The notes beneath the pieces are model-generated. The model saw only the letters and a list, made by a program, of their open reading frames with translations. It had not been told where the DNA came from and ran no database searches. From contig JAEZNB010000085.1 of the NCBI GenBank assembly GCA_023441965.1, positions 1 to 42,481 of the forward strand: 42,481 bases of DNA, written 5' to 3'. Source of the stretch: Bacillota bacterium (lineage in GTDB: Bacteria; Bacillota; Clostridia; Lachnospirales; Lachnospiraceae). Shown piece by piece: positions 20,735 to 27,489 of the stretch; position 1 is the stretch's first letter, and the number at the start of each line of letters is the position of its first letter. The translations under genes and the position numbers were made by a program.

Positions 20735-20806
20735 TTATTTGCTGCGTTTCGCAAGGTTGCCCAGGATAAGCAGCGGGAATATCAGTATCAGTAAAATTAT
20801 CAGCAC
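20735..20806 (-). CDS. 23-residue hydrophobic membrane peptide
   Basis: GTG at 20806 overlaps the stop of the upstream gene (GTGCTGA) and is preceded by GGAGG 7 bp upstream. The product is almost wholly a membrane helix (LIILLILIFPLLILG) with a basic end (KRSK). Translational coupling and a good ribosome site support expression. Small hydrophobic peptides may act as toxins, holin-like or exclusion factors; function is unknown. Confidence 0.5.
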   Translation of the reverse strand: MLIILLILIFPLLILGNLAKRSK

Positions 20807-21036
20807 GGCACCACCTCCGCCAGTGTGAAGCATCCGGCCCAGTCTTGCACGATCGCGCCGGTATTATCGAGCACGACGGTAACATATCCGCTGTAGAGCG
20901 CCGCCAGCGTGCAGGGTGCCTTTTCGCCCCGTCCGATGTCTAGCAGCAGCTTGCGTCCGCACTGGATCGCAGCGGCTCGGATCGCGTCGCCCGTGGCCGT
21001 GATTGTGCGGTCGTCGGCGCTGAGGTGGTAAATCAT
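20800..21036 (-). CDS. hypothetical protein, leftward cassette
   Basis: A 78-residue protein (DRTITATGDAIRAAAIQCGR, YVTVVLDNTGAIVQDWAG) that looks like a mixed alpha/beta fold. It overlaps its upstream neighbour by 4 nt and couples to the 23-residue membrane peptide at its end. No family recognised. Confidence 0.6.
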   Translation of the reverse strand: MIYHLSADDRTITATGDAIRAAAIQCGRKLLLDIGRGEKAPCTLAALYSGYVTVVLDNTGAIVQDWAGCFTLAEVVPC

Positions 21037-21398
21037 ATGAGAGCCTCCGTGATGTCATGATCCACGCCGTACAGCTTAAAATGTGTCTGTCCGGCCAGTG
21101 GGTGCCCTCCGCAATAATGCGTCACGTTCGCCATTGTGCCGTCTTCAAAGAATAGATACTCATTGGCTTCAATGGATTCAATGACGGGCTCGTCGTTCAT
21201 GCTGACGTAATCGTATTCTTTCTCATACGTGTTTTGCAGTGATTGAATTGTATCATGCTCAGGATCGCCGCTTATGAAGTCGTCCGGCTTCATGATGGAG
21301 AGCTCGAACCGCCTGTGTGCTTCAATTGCGTTTTCTCGCGCCGCCGGGCTCAATTCAGCTAGTGTATACAATTTGATCGTTATGCCTGTGTCTATCAT
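21033..21398 (-). CDS. hypothetical acidic protein, leftward cassette
   Basis: A 121-residue protein. The opening IKLYTLAELSPAARENAIEA matches a motif (ELS..A+..AI..) frequent at the N-terminus of small phage and plasmid proteins of unknown role. The rest is acidic with EANEYLFFEDG and a C-terminal TEAL helix. It lies in the leftward operon; a hairpin unit sits in the 88-bp gap upstream. Confidence 0.6.
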   Translation of the reverse strand: MIDTGITIKLYTLAELSPAARENAIEAHRRFELSIMKPDDFISGDPEHDTIQSLQNTYEKEYDYVSMNDEPVIESIEANEYLFFEDGTMANVTHYCGGHPLAGQTHFKLYGVDHDITEALI

Positions 21399-21486
21399 AC
21401 CTCATACCATCCTTTCCTTTGTCGGGGTTCTGACCGCGCCTTTCGGCCCCGCATTAATCCCGGCGGTTAGGCCGGGCCAGTCTGCG

Positions 21487-21756
21487 TTATGCTGCGTAAC
21501 GTGGCAGGAAGCAGTTCTCGATCTCGCCCGTTTCGCGGTTGATATTTCTGGCAATTCCAAATATGTCATGCGCAAAATCCATCTTGGGCGAATCCAGTAA
21601 TTCTGACAGTTTAAGCGGGCAGGTTGCGTGTGCCGCCTGAACATCCATAAACATGGTCATACGGTCGGCATAGAACATTTCCTCGCGCTCAATGCGGGCG
21701 ACGATCTTGTCGATCAGGGTTATATCTTCCTTCGTAGCCTTGCTCCAATCTATCAT
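21487..21756 (-). CDS. conserved small phage protein, leftward cassette
   Basis: An 89-residue protein. DWSKATKEDITLIDKIVARI, ADRMTMFMDVQAAHATCPLK and DFAHDIFGIARNINRETGEI form a pattern I recognise from small Firmicutes and phage accessory proteins without known function. An AAAGGAA ribosome site is present. Confidence 0.6.
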   Translation of the reverse strand: MIDWSKATKEDITLIDKIVARIEREEMFYADRMTMFMDVQAAHATCPLKLSELLDSPKMDFAHDIFGIARNINRETGEIENCFLPRYAA

Positions 21757-21757
21757 A

Positions 21758-21829
21758 TCAATTCCTTTCCGCCGGGGCTTGTGACCGGCTCTGCCGCATT
21801 ACCGCGCATCGCTGCGCGTCACTCTGCAT
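21758..21829 (-). CDS. possible 23-residue leader peptide
   Basis: A short ORF (starts MQSDAQRC, ends QAPAERN) between two cassette genes has a very strong GGAGGAAGG ribosome site just upstream of its ATG, and stops 2 bp before the next start codon. It may be a leader that couples translation of the 89-residue protein, or chance. Confidence 0.3.
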   Translation of the reverse strand: MQSDAQRCAVMRQSRSQAPAERN

Positions 21830-21880
21830 CGCTTCCTTCCTCCCGGCCTATTATCGCCGGACCGGGGCGGCGGTGTGTCG

Positions 21881-22237
21881 TTATTCTTCGTCCGGCCCAT
21901 CAATAATGCCGAAGTCAATCAGATACTGTATATCGTCTTCGTGCCAGTCGTCCGGGTTCGCTTCGTATTCTGCCTTTAAGTCCTCTGCGAATCCTTCATG
22001 ACCTCTGTATGGCGTATAGTGCCACATCTCAAGGCTATCCCCGTTCATCATAAGCACCTGGGCTTCTTCGTTCGTGAGGAACACGTTACCGCTATTCTGA
22101 TTCATCATCAGCGTAACACCTTCTGTTTCAAAGTCGTCCGGGCCTTTTCCATTAGCATAGGCTTTAAGCAAGTCCGCCGCCATGTCCAGTTCGCGATATC
22201 CAAAGTCTGCAAGGTTAGTCGTTGTGCTCATCTTCAT
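21881..22237 (-). CDS. acidic conserved phage/plasmid protein, leftward cassette
   Basis: A 118-residue, strongly acidic protein. LADFGYRELDMAADLLKAYA, LMMNQNSGNVFLTNEEAQVL and GHEGFAEDL form a pattern I associate with accessory regions of gut Firmicutes mobile elements. The C-terminus is almost all acidic (WHEDDIQYLIDFGIIDGPDEE in part). Start at 22237 is 5 bp after AAAGGA; an in-frame ATG at 22231 is possible. Function unknown. Confidence 0.6.
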   Translation of the reverse strand: MKMSTTTNLADFGYRELDMAADLLKAYANGKGPDDFETEGVTLMMNQNSGNVFLTNEEAQVLMMNGDSLEMWHYTPYRGHEGFAEDLKAEYEANPDDWHEDDIQYLIDFGIIDGPDEE

Positions 22238-22273
22238 TCCCGTCCTTTCAATATGTCCGGCTCTGTGCGCCGG

Positions 22274-22399
22274 TTAGTTCGCTATGGTTCCCACGTGGAT
22301 ATTGCAGTACCCACGCTTAATCAGTTTGTGCGATATCATCATAATGATATCAATGTCATTGCTCGTTATGGTCTGGCGCTTTACTCTAATACAGTACAT
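22274..22399 (-). CDS. 41-residue protein, first gene of the leftward cassette
   Basis: A 41-residue ORF (starts MYCIRVKRQTITSND, then IIMMISHKLIKRG) with a GGGAG ribosome site 8 bp upstream. It directly follows the consensus leftward promoter and a leader hairpin. It is basic, unlike the genes after it. No family recognised. Confidence 0.5.
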   Translation of the reverse strand: MYCIRVKRQTITSNDIDIIMMISHKLIKRGYCNIHVGTIAN

Positions 22400-22455
22400 T
22401 CGGTTCGCTCCCTTCGTATTGTCCGGCTCTGTGGCCGGTGGTGTTCGTTATGTTC

Positions 22456-22483
22456 ATTATATCGCACAATACAATAATGTCAA
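22456..22483 (-). promoter_or_regulatory. consensus promoter of the leftward cassette
   Basis: On the minus strand TTGACA (22483-22478) and TATAAT (22461-22456) both match consensus with a 16-bp spacer, reading into the 41-residue ORF. This should be a strong, possibly constitutive promoter usable in the prophage state. Confidence 0.85.
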
Positions 22484-22499
22484 TAGGTTTATTGAATTT

Positions 22500-22620
22500 A
22501 ATTTAGTGTACAATCTTGGACGCATACCGGCGCGGATCGGTACCCCGTGGGGGATATAGGCAGCGCGTTTTGGTGCCAGTGACCCCCGTTAGTCCCGAAA
22601 AAATAAAAAAAGCTAAAAAG
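22500..22620. other. non-coding GC-run segment between divergent promoters
   Basis: This stretch holds ACCCCGTGGGGG (22542-22553) and GACCCCCGTTAG (22581-22592) with an A-rich end. C/G-run blocks of this kind often mark packaging (cos) regions in Firmicutes phages, but no defined cos can be shown. No coding sequence is seen. Confidence 0.25.
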
Positions 22621-22663
22621 AGTCCAATTAGACTGTTGACAAGTCCAACAATGTGAGTATAAT
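22621..22663 (+). promoter_or_regulatory. serine-recombinase promoter with overlapping dyads
   Basis: TTGACA (22636-22641) and TATAAT (22658-22663) have a 16-bp spacer. AGTCCAA is repeated at 22621 and 22642, two helical turns apart. The dyads AGTC-caatta-GACT (22621-22634) and TGTTGAC-aa-GTCCAACA (22634-22650) cover the -35, so the promoter is probably repressed or autoregulated. Confidence 0.75.
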
Positions 22664-22694
22664 AGACTTATAGAGATTGATTGGAGGAAGTAAA

Positions 22695-23282
22695 ATGAAG
22701 ATCGGATATGTTCGGGTCAGCACGGTTATTCAGCACACCGAACGCCAAGAGGATAAGATGGACGAAATCGGCGTTGACAAGCTGTTCATGGAAAAGATAA
22801 GCGGTAAGGATAAAAACCGTCCGCAGCTAAAGGCAATGCTCGATTTCATCGGTGAGGGCGACGTGGTTTACGTGACCGAGTTGTCGAGACTGGCCCGTTC
22901 CATGATCGACCTTCACGAAATAGCCAAGCAGATCAAGGAGAAGGGTGCTGAGCTGAAAAGCCTGAAAGAAACGGTCGATCTAAACTCTGCGACGGGAATG
23001 TTTACCTTCAGCGTGTTTGCTGCGATGGCTGAGTTTGAGCGGGCGCTTTTGAAGGAGAGACAGAAAGAAGGCATCAAGGCGGCGAAAGCGAGGGGTAAGA
23101 CTTGGGGCGCAAAAACTCAGTACGGCACGGACGCTCGGGAGCTGCACGAAGTGATGTCGGCATACAGTGGCGGTAAAATAACGCTGGAGGTCGCGATGGA
23201 AAAATTGAGCATGAAGCGGAGCACGTTTTTTTACCGGTATAAGAAGTGGAAAGTTGAAAACGGGATGGAGGATGCGAAATGA
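22695..23282 (+). CDS. small serine recombinase (resolvase/invertase family)
   Basis: A 195-residue resolvase/invertase. The N-terminal catalytic domain starts GYVRVST with nucleophile Ser9. Further markers are DVVYVTELSRLARSM (the SRLxR box near 60-67) and the long E-helix AAMAEFERALLKERQKEGI. The C-terminal HTH (LEVAMEKLSMKRSTFFYRYKK) binds the recombination site. ATG at 22695 follows TTGGAGGAAG. Size fits Hin/gamma-delta enzymes. It is a second recombinase beside the integrase; its target site in the phage is not obvious. Confidence 0.92.
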   Translation: MKIGYVRVSTVIQHTERQEDKMDEIGVDKLFMEKISGKDKNRPQLKAMLDFIGEGDVVYVTELSRLARSMIDLHEIAKQIKEKGAELKSLKETVDLNSATGMFTFSVFAAMAEFERALLKERQKEGIKAAKARGKTWGAKTQYGTDARELHEVMSAYSGGKITLEVAMEKLSMKRSTFFYRYKKWKVENGMEDAK

Positions 23283-23739
23283 TGAAAGACAGATACAAGG
23301 CGAATGTATATATGTTGCCGTTTCTGACTCCCGACGAGATACCCGACAGCGCGACCCCATGTGTATATTTCATGTTTTCGGGAACTGATGATACGCTTTT
23401 GTATGTCGGGCAGACCAAAAACCTTAAAAACAAGGTGTCGCAACACAGTATCAGTCTCGATAATATGGCGGGAATGCTTGATGACAAGTCGCTTCGGGTG
23501 TCAGATACAAGGCAGTTCCGGTCGATGCTTGCGATTTAAAATCTGTCGAAAAATATTACATCAAGCGGTACTGCCCGCCGAGGAATAAAGATCATAACAA
23601 TCCCGAGGTTATCCGCGCATATGAGCTTTGGTATTACGAAAAGCTGTTGGCTGCGTGGAATCGGAACAGGGAACGCGCCGGAGAAAAGCCGGTGACGTTC
23701 GAGGAAGCATACGGGAATGTGATGCGCCATACGGCGTAG
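23279..23739 (+). pseudogene. GIY-YIG nuclease-like gene broken by a frameshift
   Basis: The first frame (23279-23539) encodes CVYFMFSGTDDTLLYVGQTK, a GIY-YIG-type start, and ends at TAA. The -1 frame from 23530 to 23739 continues the protein as CDLKSVEKYYIKRYCPPRNK, the family's conserved second half, then a helical tail. One missing base near 23533 explains this. It overlaps the recombinase stop by ATGA. No standard slippery heptamer is at the junction, so mutation or a base-call error is favoured over programmed frameshifting. Confidence 0.65.
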
Positions 23740-23755
23740 GAAGGAGCTGTTTTAA

Positions 23756-24007
23756 ATGCCCGAGATTAAATTCACGGTGCCGGACGGGGCGTATTGCGGG
23801 GAGTGCGAGTGCCTGGAGGATATTTCGCCGCATCCCGTAGACTCACCCGATCCTGTCGTAGACATTCTTATGAATTGCCGCAGGTACAGCCGGTTTATAC
23901 ATGGTCGGTTTATTGTGCCGAGCAGAACTGTGTTGCCCGTAGAAAAATGTGACGAATGCAAGCGTGTCGCATGTGTGGAGGCGGTAAATACGGAGCGTGC
24001 CCGATAG
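23756..24007 (+). CDS. small Cys-rich protein
   Basis: An 83-residue protein with an AAGGAG ribosome site. Cysteines at YCGECECLED and later CRRYSR, KCDECKRVAC suggest a zinc site, as in several other small proteins here. Function unknown. Confidence 0.6.
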   Translation: MPEIKFTVPDGAYCGECECLEDISPHPVDSPDPVVDILMNCRRYSRFIHGRFIVPSRTVLPVEKCDECKRVACVEAVNTERAR

Positions 24008-24023
24008 GGCGGAAAGGATTGGT

Positions 24024-24563
24024 ATGACTGATAAAGAGCGAATTTTAATGATGATCGTGACTCGAATTATACCGGGGCTCAGGTTTAGCCCGATGAATCG
24101 GCACGACGAGTACGTGACCGGCAGTATGCTGAGCGGCAACAATGTAAAGCACGGCGATCTGGTTTTTGCGAACACGACAATTGACCCGAACGACTTCATG
24201 GTGGGTTTCGTGGAGCGGGTTGAAGAAAATGGGAATGTCGTTGTTATTCGAGAGATCGGGACTGACAGGCTTTGTAATTACTCAAACGAGTCGTTTTCAG
24301 TAATCAACAAGGATAAGCTTGGGTACGAGGCTCTTGAGGGAATCCAGTACAAAATGTTCCGAAAGACGCTGAAAGCATTTTCTGAGCATACGGGCTATAC
24401 GACTCGTTTTAAGTCAATTCGGTTTGACGGAAAAACCTGCATAGTCGAGGCAAGAAAGACGTTTTCAAACGATGCGATATTTGAGGCTCGATTTGATTAC
24501 GATTCAAAAACGACGATAAAAGGTATCGGTGCGATACTATCTAAATTGGAGGCGAGCGCATGA
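24024..24563 (+). CDS. hypothetical accessory protein
   Basis: A 179-residue protein; ATG 24024 follows GGAAAGGA. The middle is beta-rich (GDLVFANTTIDPNDFMVGFV, NVVVIREIGTDRLC), the end alpha/beta. No family is recognised. It overlaps the YopX gene by ATGA. Confidence 0.6.
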   Translation: MTDKERILMMIVTRIIPGLRFSPMNRHDEYVTGSMLSGNNVKHGDLVFANTTIDPNDFMVGFVERVEENGNVVVIREIGTDRLCNYSNESFSVINKDKLGYEALEGIQYKMFRKTLKAFSEHTGYTTRFKSIRFDGKTCIVEARKTFSNDAIFEARFDYDSKTTIKGIGAILSKLEASA

Positions 24564-25024
24564 GAACCAACATGGGACTGTATCGCGGGAAGCGGACGGA
24601 TAATGGCGAGTGGGTGGAGGGTGCATACGGTGTGCTCGGGAAGGGCACGGATATTGAGTCACACGTAATTATGGTGAGCACGCTATCGAATGGCACGGTT
24701 GATCGGTTTTATTTTACGGACGTCCCCGTCGATCCCTCCACGCTCGGTGAATGCACTGGCCTGCCCGATAAGAACGGGCGGATGGTGTTTGAATCGGATA
24801 TTTTGAAGAGCGAATATGGCGTTTGTGTCGTGAAGTTTGGCGCGTATACCGAAGGTGTCGAGGAGCGAATCCATGAGGTTTTGACTACAATTCATCCTGT
24901 CGGCTGGTTTGTTGAGTACCCTACTGGCGAACAGGCAGGATGGGATTGGGTTGGCAGCGCCGATTACTTTGAGGTCATCGGGAACCTGGCGGACAACCCT
25001 GAATTGTTGGAGGTGGGGAAGTGA
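24560..25024 (+). CDS. YopX-family protein
   Basis: A 154-residue YopX protein: LYRGKRTDNGEWVEGAYGVL at the N-terminus, VDPSTLGECTGLPDKNGR and VFESDIL in the middle, then WFVEYPTGEQAGWDWVGSAD and the EVIGN end. YopX proteins are widespread in Firmicutes phages and their function is unknown. It overlaps its neighbours at both ends. Confidence 0.88.
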   Translation: MRTNMGLYRGKRTDNGEWVEGAYGVLGKGTDIESHVIMVSTLSNGTVDRFYFTDVPVDPSTLGECTGLPDKNGRMVFESDILKSEYGVCVVKFGAYTEGVEERIHEVLTTIHPVGWFVEYPTGEQAGWDWVGSADYFEVIGNLADNPELLEVGK

Positions 25025-25419
25025 GCGAAGAATTGAAGCCGTGTCCGTGCTGTGGTGCGGAGCTGAAAGTATTTGGCCCCGAAGATTGGAGTCCGTCGTA
25101 TGATGACCCTGATAGCGGCGGCTATCCGTATAATGCTAGTTGCGATTGTGGGTATTCGTTCAGCAATGGCAGTTATGAGTACGATGAGTTTTTGACTGCC
25201 GCGAACCGCCGCGCCGATGGGTGGGTTAGCGCAACGGAAGGGTTTCCGGAAGATGGTGTGCGCGCTTTAGTTTATGTATCTGCATTTTGGGGCGAATCTA
25301 TTCATGTTGCGACACATGACTCACATCAAGGCAAGTGGATAGCTTTTGGAGGCCTTATGAGTTGGAGGGACGAGTACGTCGCTCACTGGCAACCGTTCCC
25401 GCAGCATCCCACCGCTTGA
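25021..25419 (+). CDS. Lar-like zinc ribbon fused to DUF551-like domain
   Basis: A 132-residue protein. The N-terminus LKPCPCCGAELK with SCDCGYSF is the Lar-like (restriction alleviation-type) zinc ribbon, and EFLTAANRRADGW matches its end. From about residue 65 the sequence changes to a DUF551-like unit (WVSATEGFPEDGVRALVYVS ending VAHWQPFP). Lar proteins modulate type I restriction in E. coli phage Rac; the role of the Firmicutes versions is not established. Confidence 0.75.
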   Translation: MSEELKPCPCCGAELKVFGPEDWSPSYDDPDSGGYPYNASCDCGYSFSNGSYEYDEFLTAANRRADGWVSATEGFPEDGVRALVYVSAFWGESIHVATHDSHQGKWIAFGGLMSWRDEYVAHWQPFPQHPTA

Positions 25420-25443
25420 CACCTCCGCTCCCGTTGGTATAAA
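25416..25443 (+). promoter_or_regulatory. promoter of the small membrane protein gene
   Basis: TTGACA (25416-25421) overlaps the previous stop codon; a 16-bp spacer leads to an extended -10, TGG-TATAAA (TATAAA at 25438-25443). The 24 bp from the -10 through the ribosome site match, with two differences, the promoter of the leftward gene at 38368-38562. Confidence 0.75.
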
Positions 25444-25468
25444 CTGACACCGAAAGGAAGGTGTTGGG

Positions 25469-25660
25469 ATGAAACGGAAAATTATTATCGCGGTTATTGC
25501 GACTGCTGCAGTCCTGGTCGGGCTGCTGATCGGAGTGATTGTCCGGCAGGAACAGATTCAGCATGATGCTATGATGGACGCATTCTTTGACGGTGAGGGA
25601 AAGCCAATCGGTGAGTATTTGGAAGAATTTAATGAGGAATACGGTGAACGCTCCGAATGA
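25469..25660 (+). CDS. small single-pass membrane protein (moron-like)
   Basis: A 63-residue protein with one N-terminal membrane helix (KIIIAVIATAAVLVGLLIGVI) and a 35-residue acidic outer or inner tail. It has its own promoter and terminator, the sign of an independently expressed accessory (moron) gene, possibly active in lysogens. Superinfection exclusion is one known role of such genes; no direct evidence here. Confidence 0.65.
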   Translation: MKRKIIIAVIATAAVLVGLLIGVIVRQEQIQHDAMMDAFFDGEGKPIGEYLEEFNEEYGERSE

Positions 25661-25677
25661 TCGGGGCGTTTTTATTT
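25647..25677 (+). terminator. rho-independent terminator between convergent genes
   Basis: AACGCTCCGA (25647-25656) pairs with TCGGGGCGTT (25661-25670; one mismatch) around ATGA, followed by TTTATTT. It overlaps the end of the membrane-protein gene and ends next to the convergent terminase gene. Confidence 0.85.
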
Positions 25678-27292
25678 ACCACGGACGGCGACCGATTTCG
25701 ATTTTGGCGCCGCCCATGTTCTGCGCGAACTCAGCCAGCATGGCCATACCGTCGGGAACGTCGTCGTTTTTATTCTTGCCGCTCATCGTCCACGAGCATA
25801 GCAGGTTCATCATGCGCTTGTAGTCTTGATTCGGATATGTCGATGGGTCACGGAACAAAACGTGCTCTTTCACCCAGGGCGAGTTCACGATGATGCGGGT
25901 TTCTTTGTTCGATTTTGTTCTGATCGTGGTGATATGTGTGATTCCATCGCGTTTTTTTATACCGTCTTGGATTTTCTCGGCGGTACGAAACCCTGCTGAG
26001 TTTGATTCAAAGCGAACCATTTTAACGTGGCTTTTTACAAGGAGGTCTGTCATGCGAATATCTATCAGTTCGAGTGCGGAGTTATCGCACAAACAATCAT
26101 CCAGATAATAGTCTTGTCCATAAACGTGTGCTACGGGCAAAAACGCATAGTCTGTGCCGAGCTCCTTTGGATCACAGATGCCGATTATTGCGTCCGGGTC
26201 ATGGCTCGGCAGCTCGAAATACCGCCTCAAATCGTCGGGATGATACAATATCCCCTCGCGCTCGATCGGCTCGTTCATGTACAGCGCACGGAACGAAGCG
26301 TCGTCAAGCGATTCAGACATATCGTTGAAAAACTTCTTATCGAACCCGACGTCGTAGTCATAATTAAAATTGCTTTCGCCGTCGCTATTCAGCGCGGGTA
26401 TCACTATGAATTTCGCCTTATCGTTGCTGTCGTGAAGCCGCTCAAGCCGACCGATGACATCATGGCAGCTCCACCTGGTCGATATGTGGAGCTCTTTTGC
26501 GCCGAGTTTTTTTCTCGATTTTAGATCGTTCGCATAAGCTTCCCATTTTTTATCGAGCCGGTCTTTTGACATGGCCTCTTCGATACCGCTCACAAGGTCA
26601 TCAGCGGTCAGCAACCCTTCGCAGCGGGTCGCGCCGGTCAGCGACGCTCCGATTGCTCTGAATGTCAGTGTAGAGAACCGGTGTTTTTTATTTAGATCAA
26701 TCGTGAGCTCTTTTGCATTCGTGATGATTGATGTGATCTCGGGAAAAACATCATGCCAGAGATATTCGACGCGATCCTGCATGATCGCCAATACGCCGTC
26801 GTATAGGGAGTTTGTGAGCATTCCGCTGTGGCCACTGCCGAGATTCGGTTTGTCAGGCCATTTTCCCGCAACCCATGAATGCAGAAATATTTCGAGCGTG
26901 GTCTTGCCGGTTCCGGGCGGCAAACTGATACCGAGTAGTTCCAGTTCGCCATCAACAAGCCGCTGAATATCACAAACGACCGATTTAAGCACGCGGCGTC
27001 TCGGCAAGTAAAACCGCTTCTCCGGCTCTCGGTTCCATTCGCAGTAGATCATATAGTCTTCAAACACGTCTCGCGCCGAGTACAAATACGTCAGCTTATT
27101 CAATTCCACGAACCGCACGTCGCCCGTCCGTCTGGCCGCATTCAATGTCGCCGCCCGAAGCTCTCGATTAAACGCATAAGATTCCTGTTTATCGTCCAGC
27201 AATCTGAGCGCGTCAAAATAGAGCTTGTACGGCTCGTATGCGTCGCGTTGAAGATGCGGTTTAAGTTTTTCGAGTTCGGCTTTCATGACCAT
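25676..27292 (-). CDS. terL: terminase large subunit
   Basis: A 538-residue packaging motor. The ATPase half has Walker A LPPGTGKTT (residues 124-132) and Walker B LLTADDLVSGIEE near 220. The nuclease half has GICDPKELGTDYAFLPV (first acidic residue near 388), VRFESNSAG and DDVPDGMAMLAEF. It translocates DNA into the capsid and cuts concatemers. The start MVMKAELEK at 27292 is chosen by the family's usual N-terminus; no ribosome site is evident. It is transcribed opposite to portal and small terminase, which is unusual. Confidence 0.92.
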   Translation of the reverse strand: MVMKAELEKLKPHLQRDAYEPYKLYFDALRLLDDKQESYAFNRELRAATLNAARRTGDVRFVELNKLTYLYSARDVFEDYMIYCEWNREPEKRFYLPRRRVLKSVVCDIQRLVDGELELLGISLPPGTGKTTLEIFLHSWVAGKWPDKPNLGSGHSGMLTNSLYDGVLAIMQDRVEYLWHDVFPEITSIITNAKELTIDLNKKHRFSTLTFRAIGASLTGATRCEGLLTADDLVSGIEEAMSKDRLDKKWEAYANDLKSRKKLGAKELHISTRWSCHDVIGRLERLHDSNDKAKFIVIPALNSDGESNFNYDYDVGFDKKFFNDMSESLDDASFRALYMNEPIEREGILYHPDDLRRYFELPSHDPDAIIGICDPKELGTDYAFLPVAHVYGQDYYLDDCLCDNSALELIDIRMTDLLVKSHVKMVRFESNSAGFRTAEKIQDGIKKRDGITHITTIRTKSNKETRIIVNSPWVKEHVLFRDPSTYPNQDYKRMMNLLCSWTMSGKNKNDDVPDGMAMLAEFAQNMGGAKIEIGRRPW

Positions 27293-27337
27293 AGTATACC
27301 ACGGGTGGTAGAGTCGTGCAATACACGATACTATATG

Positions 27338-27366
27338 TTGACATTGGCGAATCGTGGGAGTATAAT
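27338..27366 (+). promoter_or_regulatory. consensus promoter of the structural operon
   Basis: TTGACA (27338-27343), 17-bp spacer, TATAAT (27361-27366): a perfect consensus promoter reading into portal. A consensus sigma-A promoter for late genes implies control by a repressor or antiterminator rather than by a weak, activator-dependent site. Confidence 0.88.
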
Positions 27367-27489
27367 ACAGGTGAGTAAATATGTTTTCATTGCGCTCATT
27401 GATCCACTTACCGCGCCGCAGAGTTATCCTTTCGCTGCGGCGTTGGGTTGGTGGGAATGGTGCAAATAATCGGCGTGGGAGGTGTTCCA

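Larger units (their letters stand above)
20705..22438 (-). repeat. family of CCGGC/GCCGG intercistronic hairpins
   Basis: Hairpins with the core CCGGC-loop-GCCGG (or CCCGG/CCGGG) lie in gaps of the leftward operon: 20705-20724, 21459-21476, 21843-21860, 22257-22273 and 22423-22438; the operon terminator at 20410-20428 has the same stem. The two nearest the promoter also share CACAGAGCCGGACA on the minus strand. Each sits 10-20 nt before a ribosome site or just after a stop codon. Candidate roles are mRNA processing, stability or translational control. Confidence 0.6.

Noticed and set aside
21998..22477. 159-codon rightward ORF opposite the leftward cassette
   Set aside because: It crosses the cassette promoter and two genes that have proper ribosome sites on the other strand.
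25640..27330. Inverted repeats flanking terL that would prove an invertible segment
   Set aside because: Only short TACCACGG matches in direct orientation were seen at the two edges; nothing long enough for a recombinase site.
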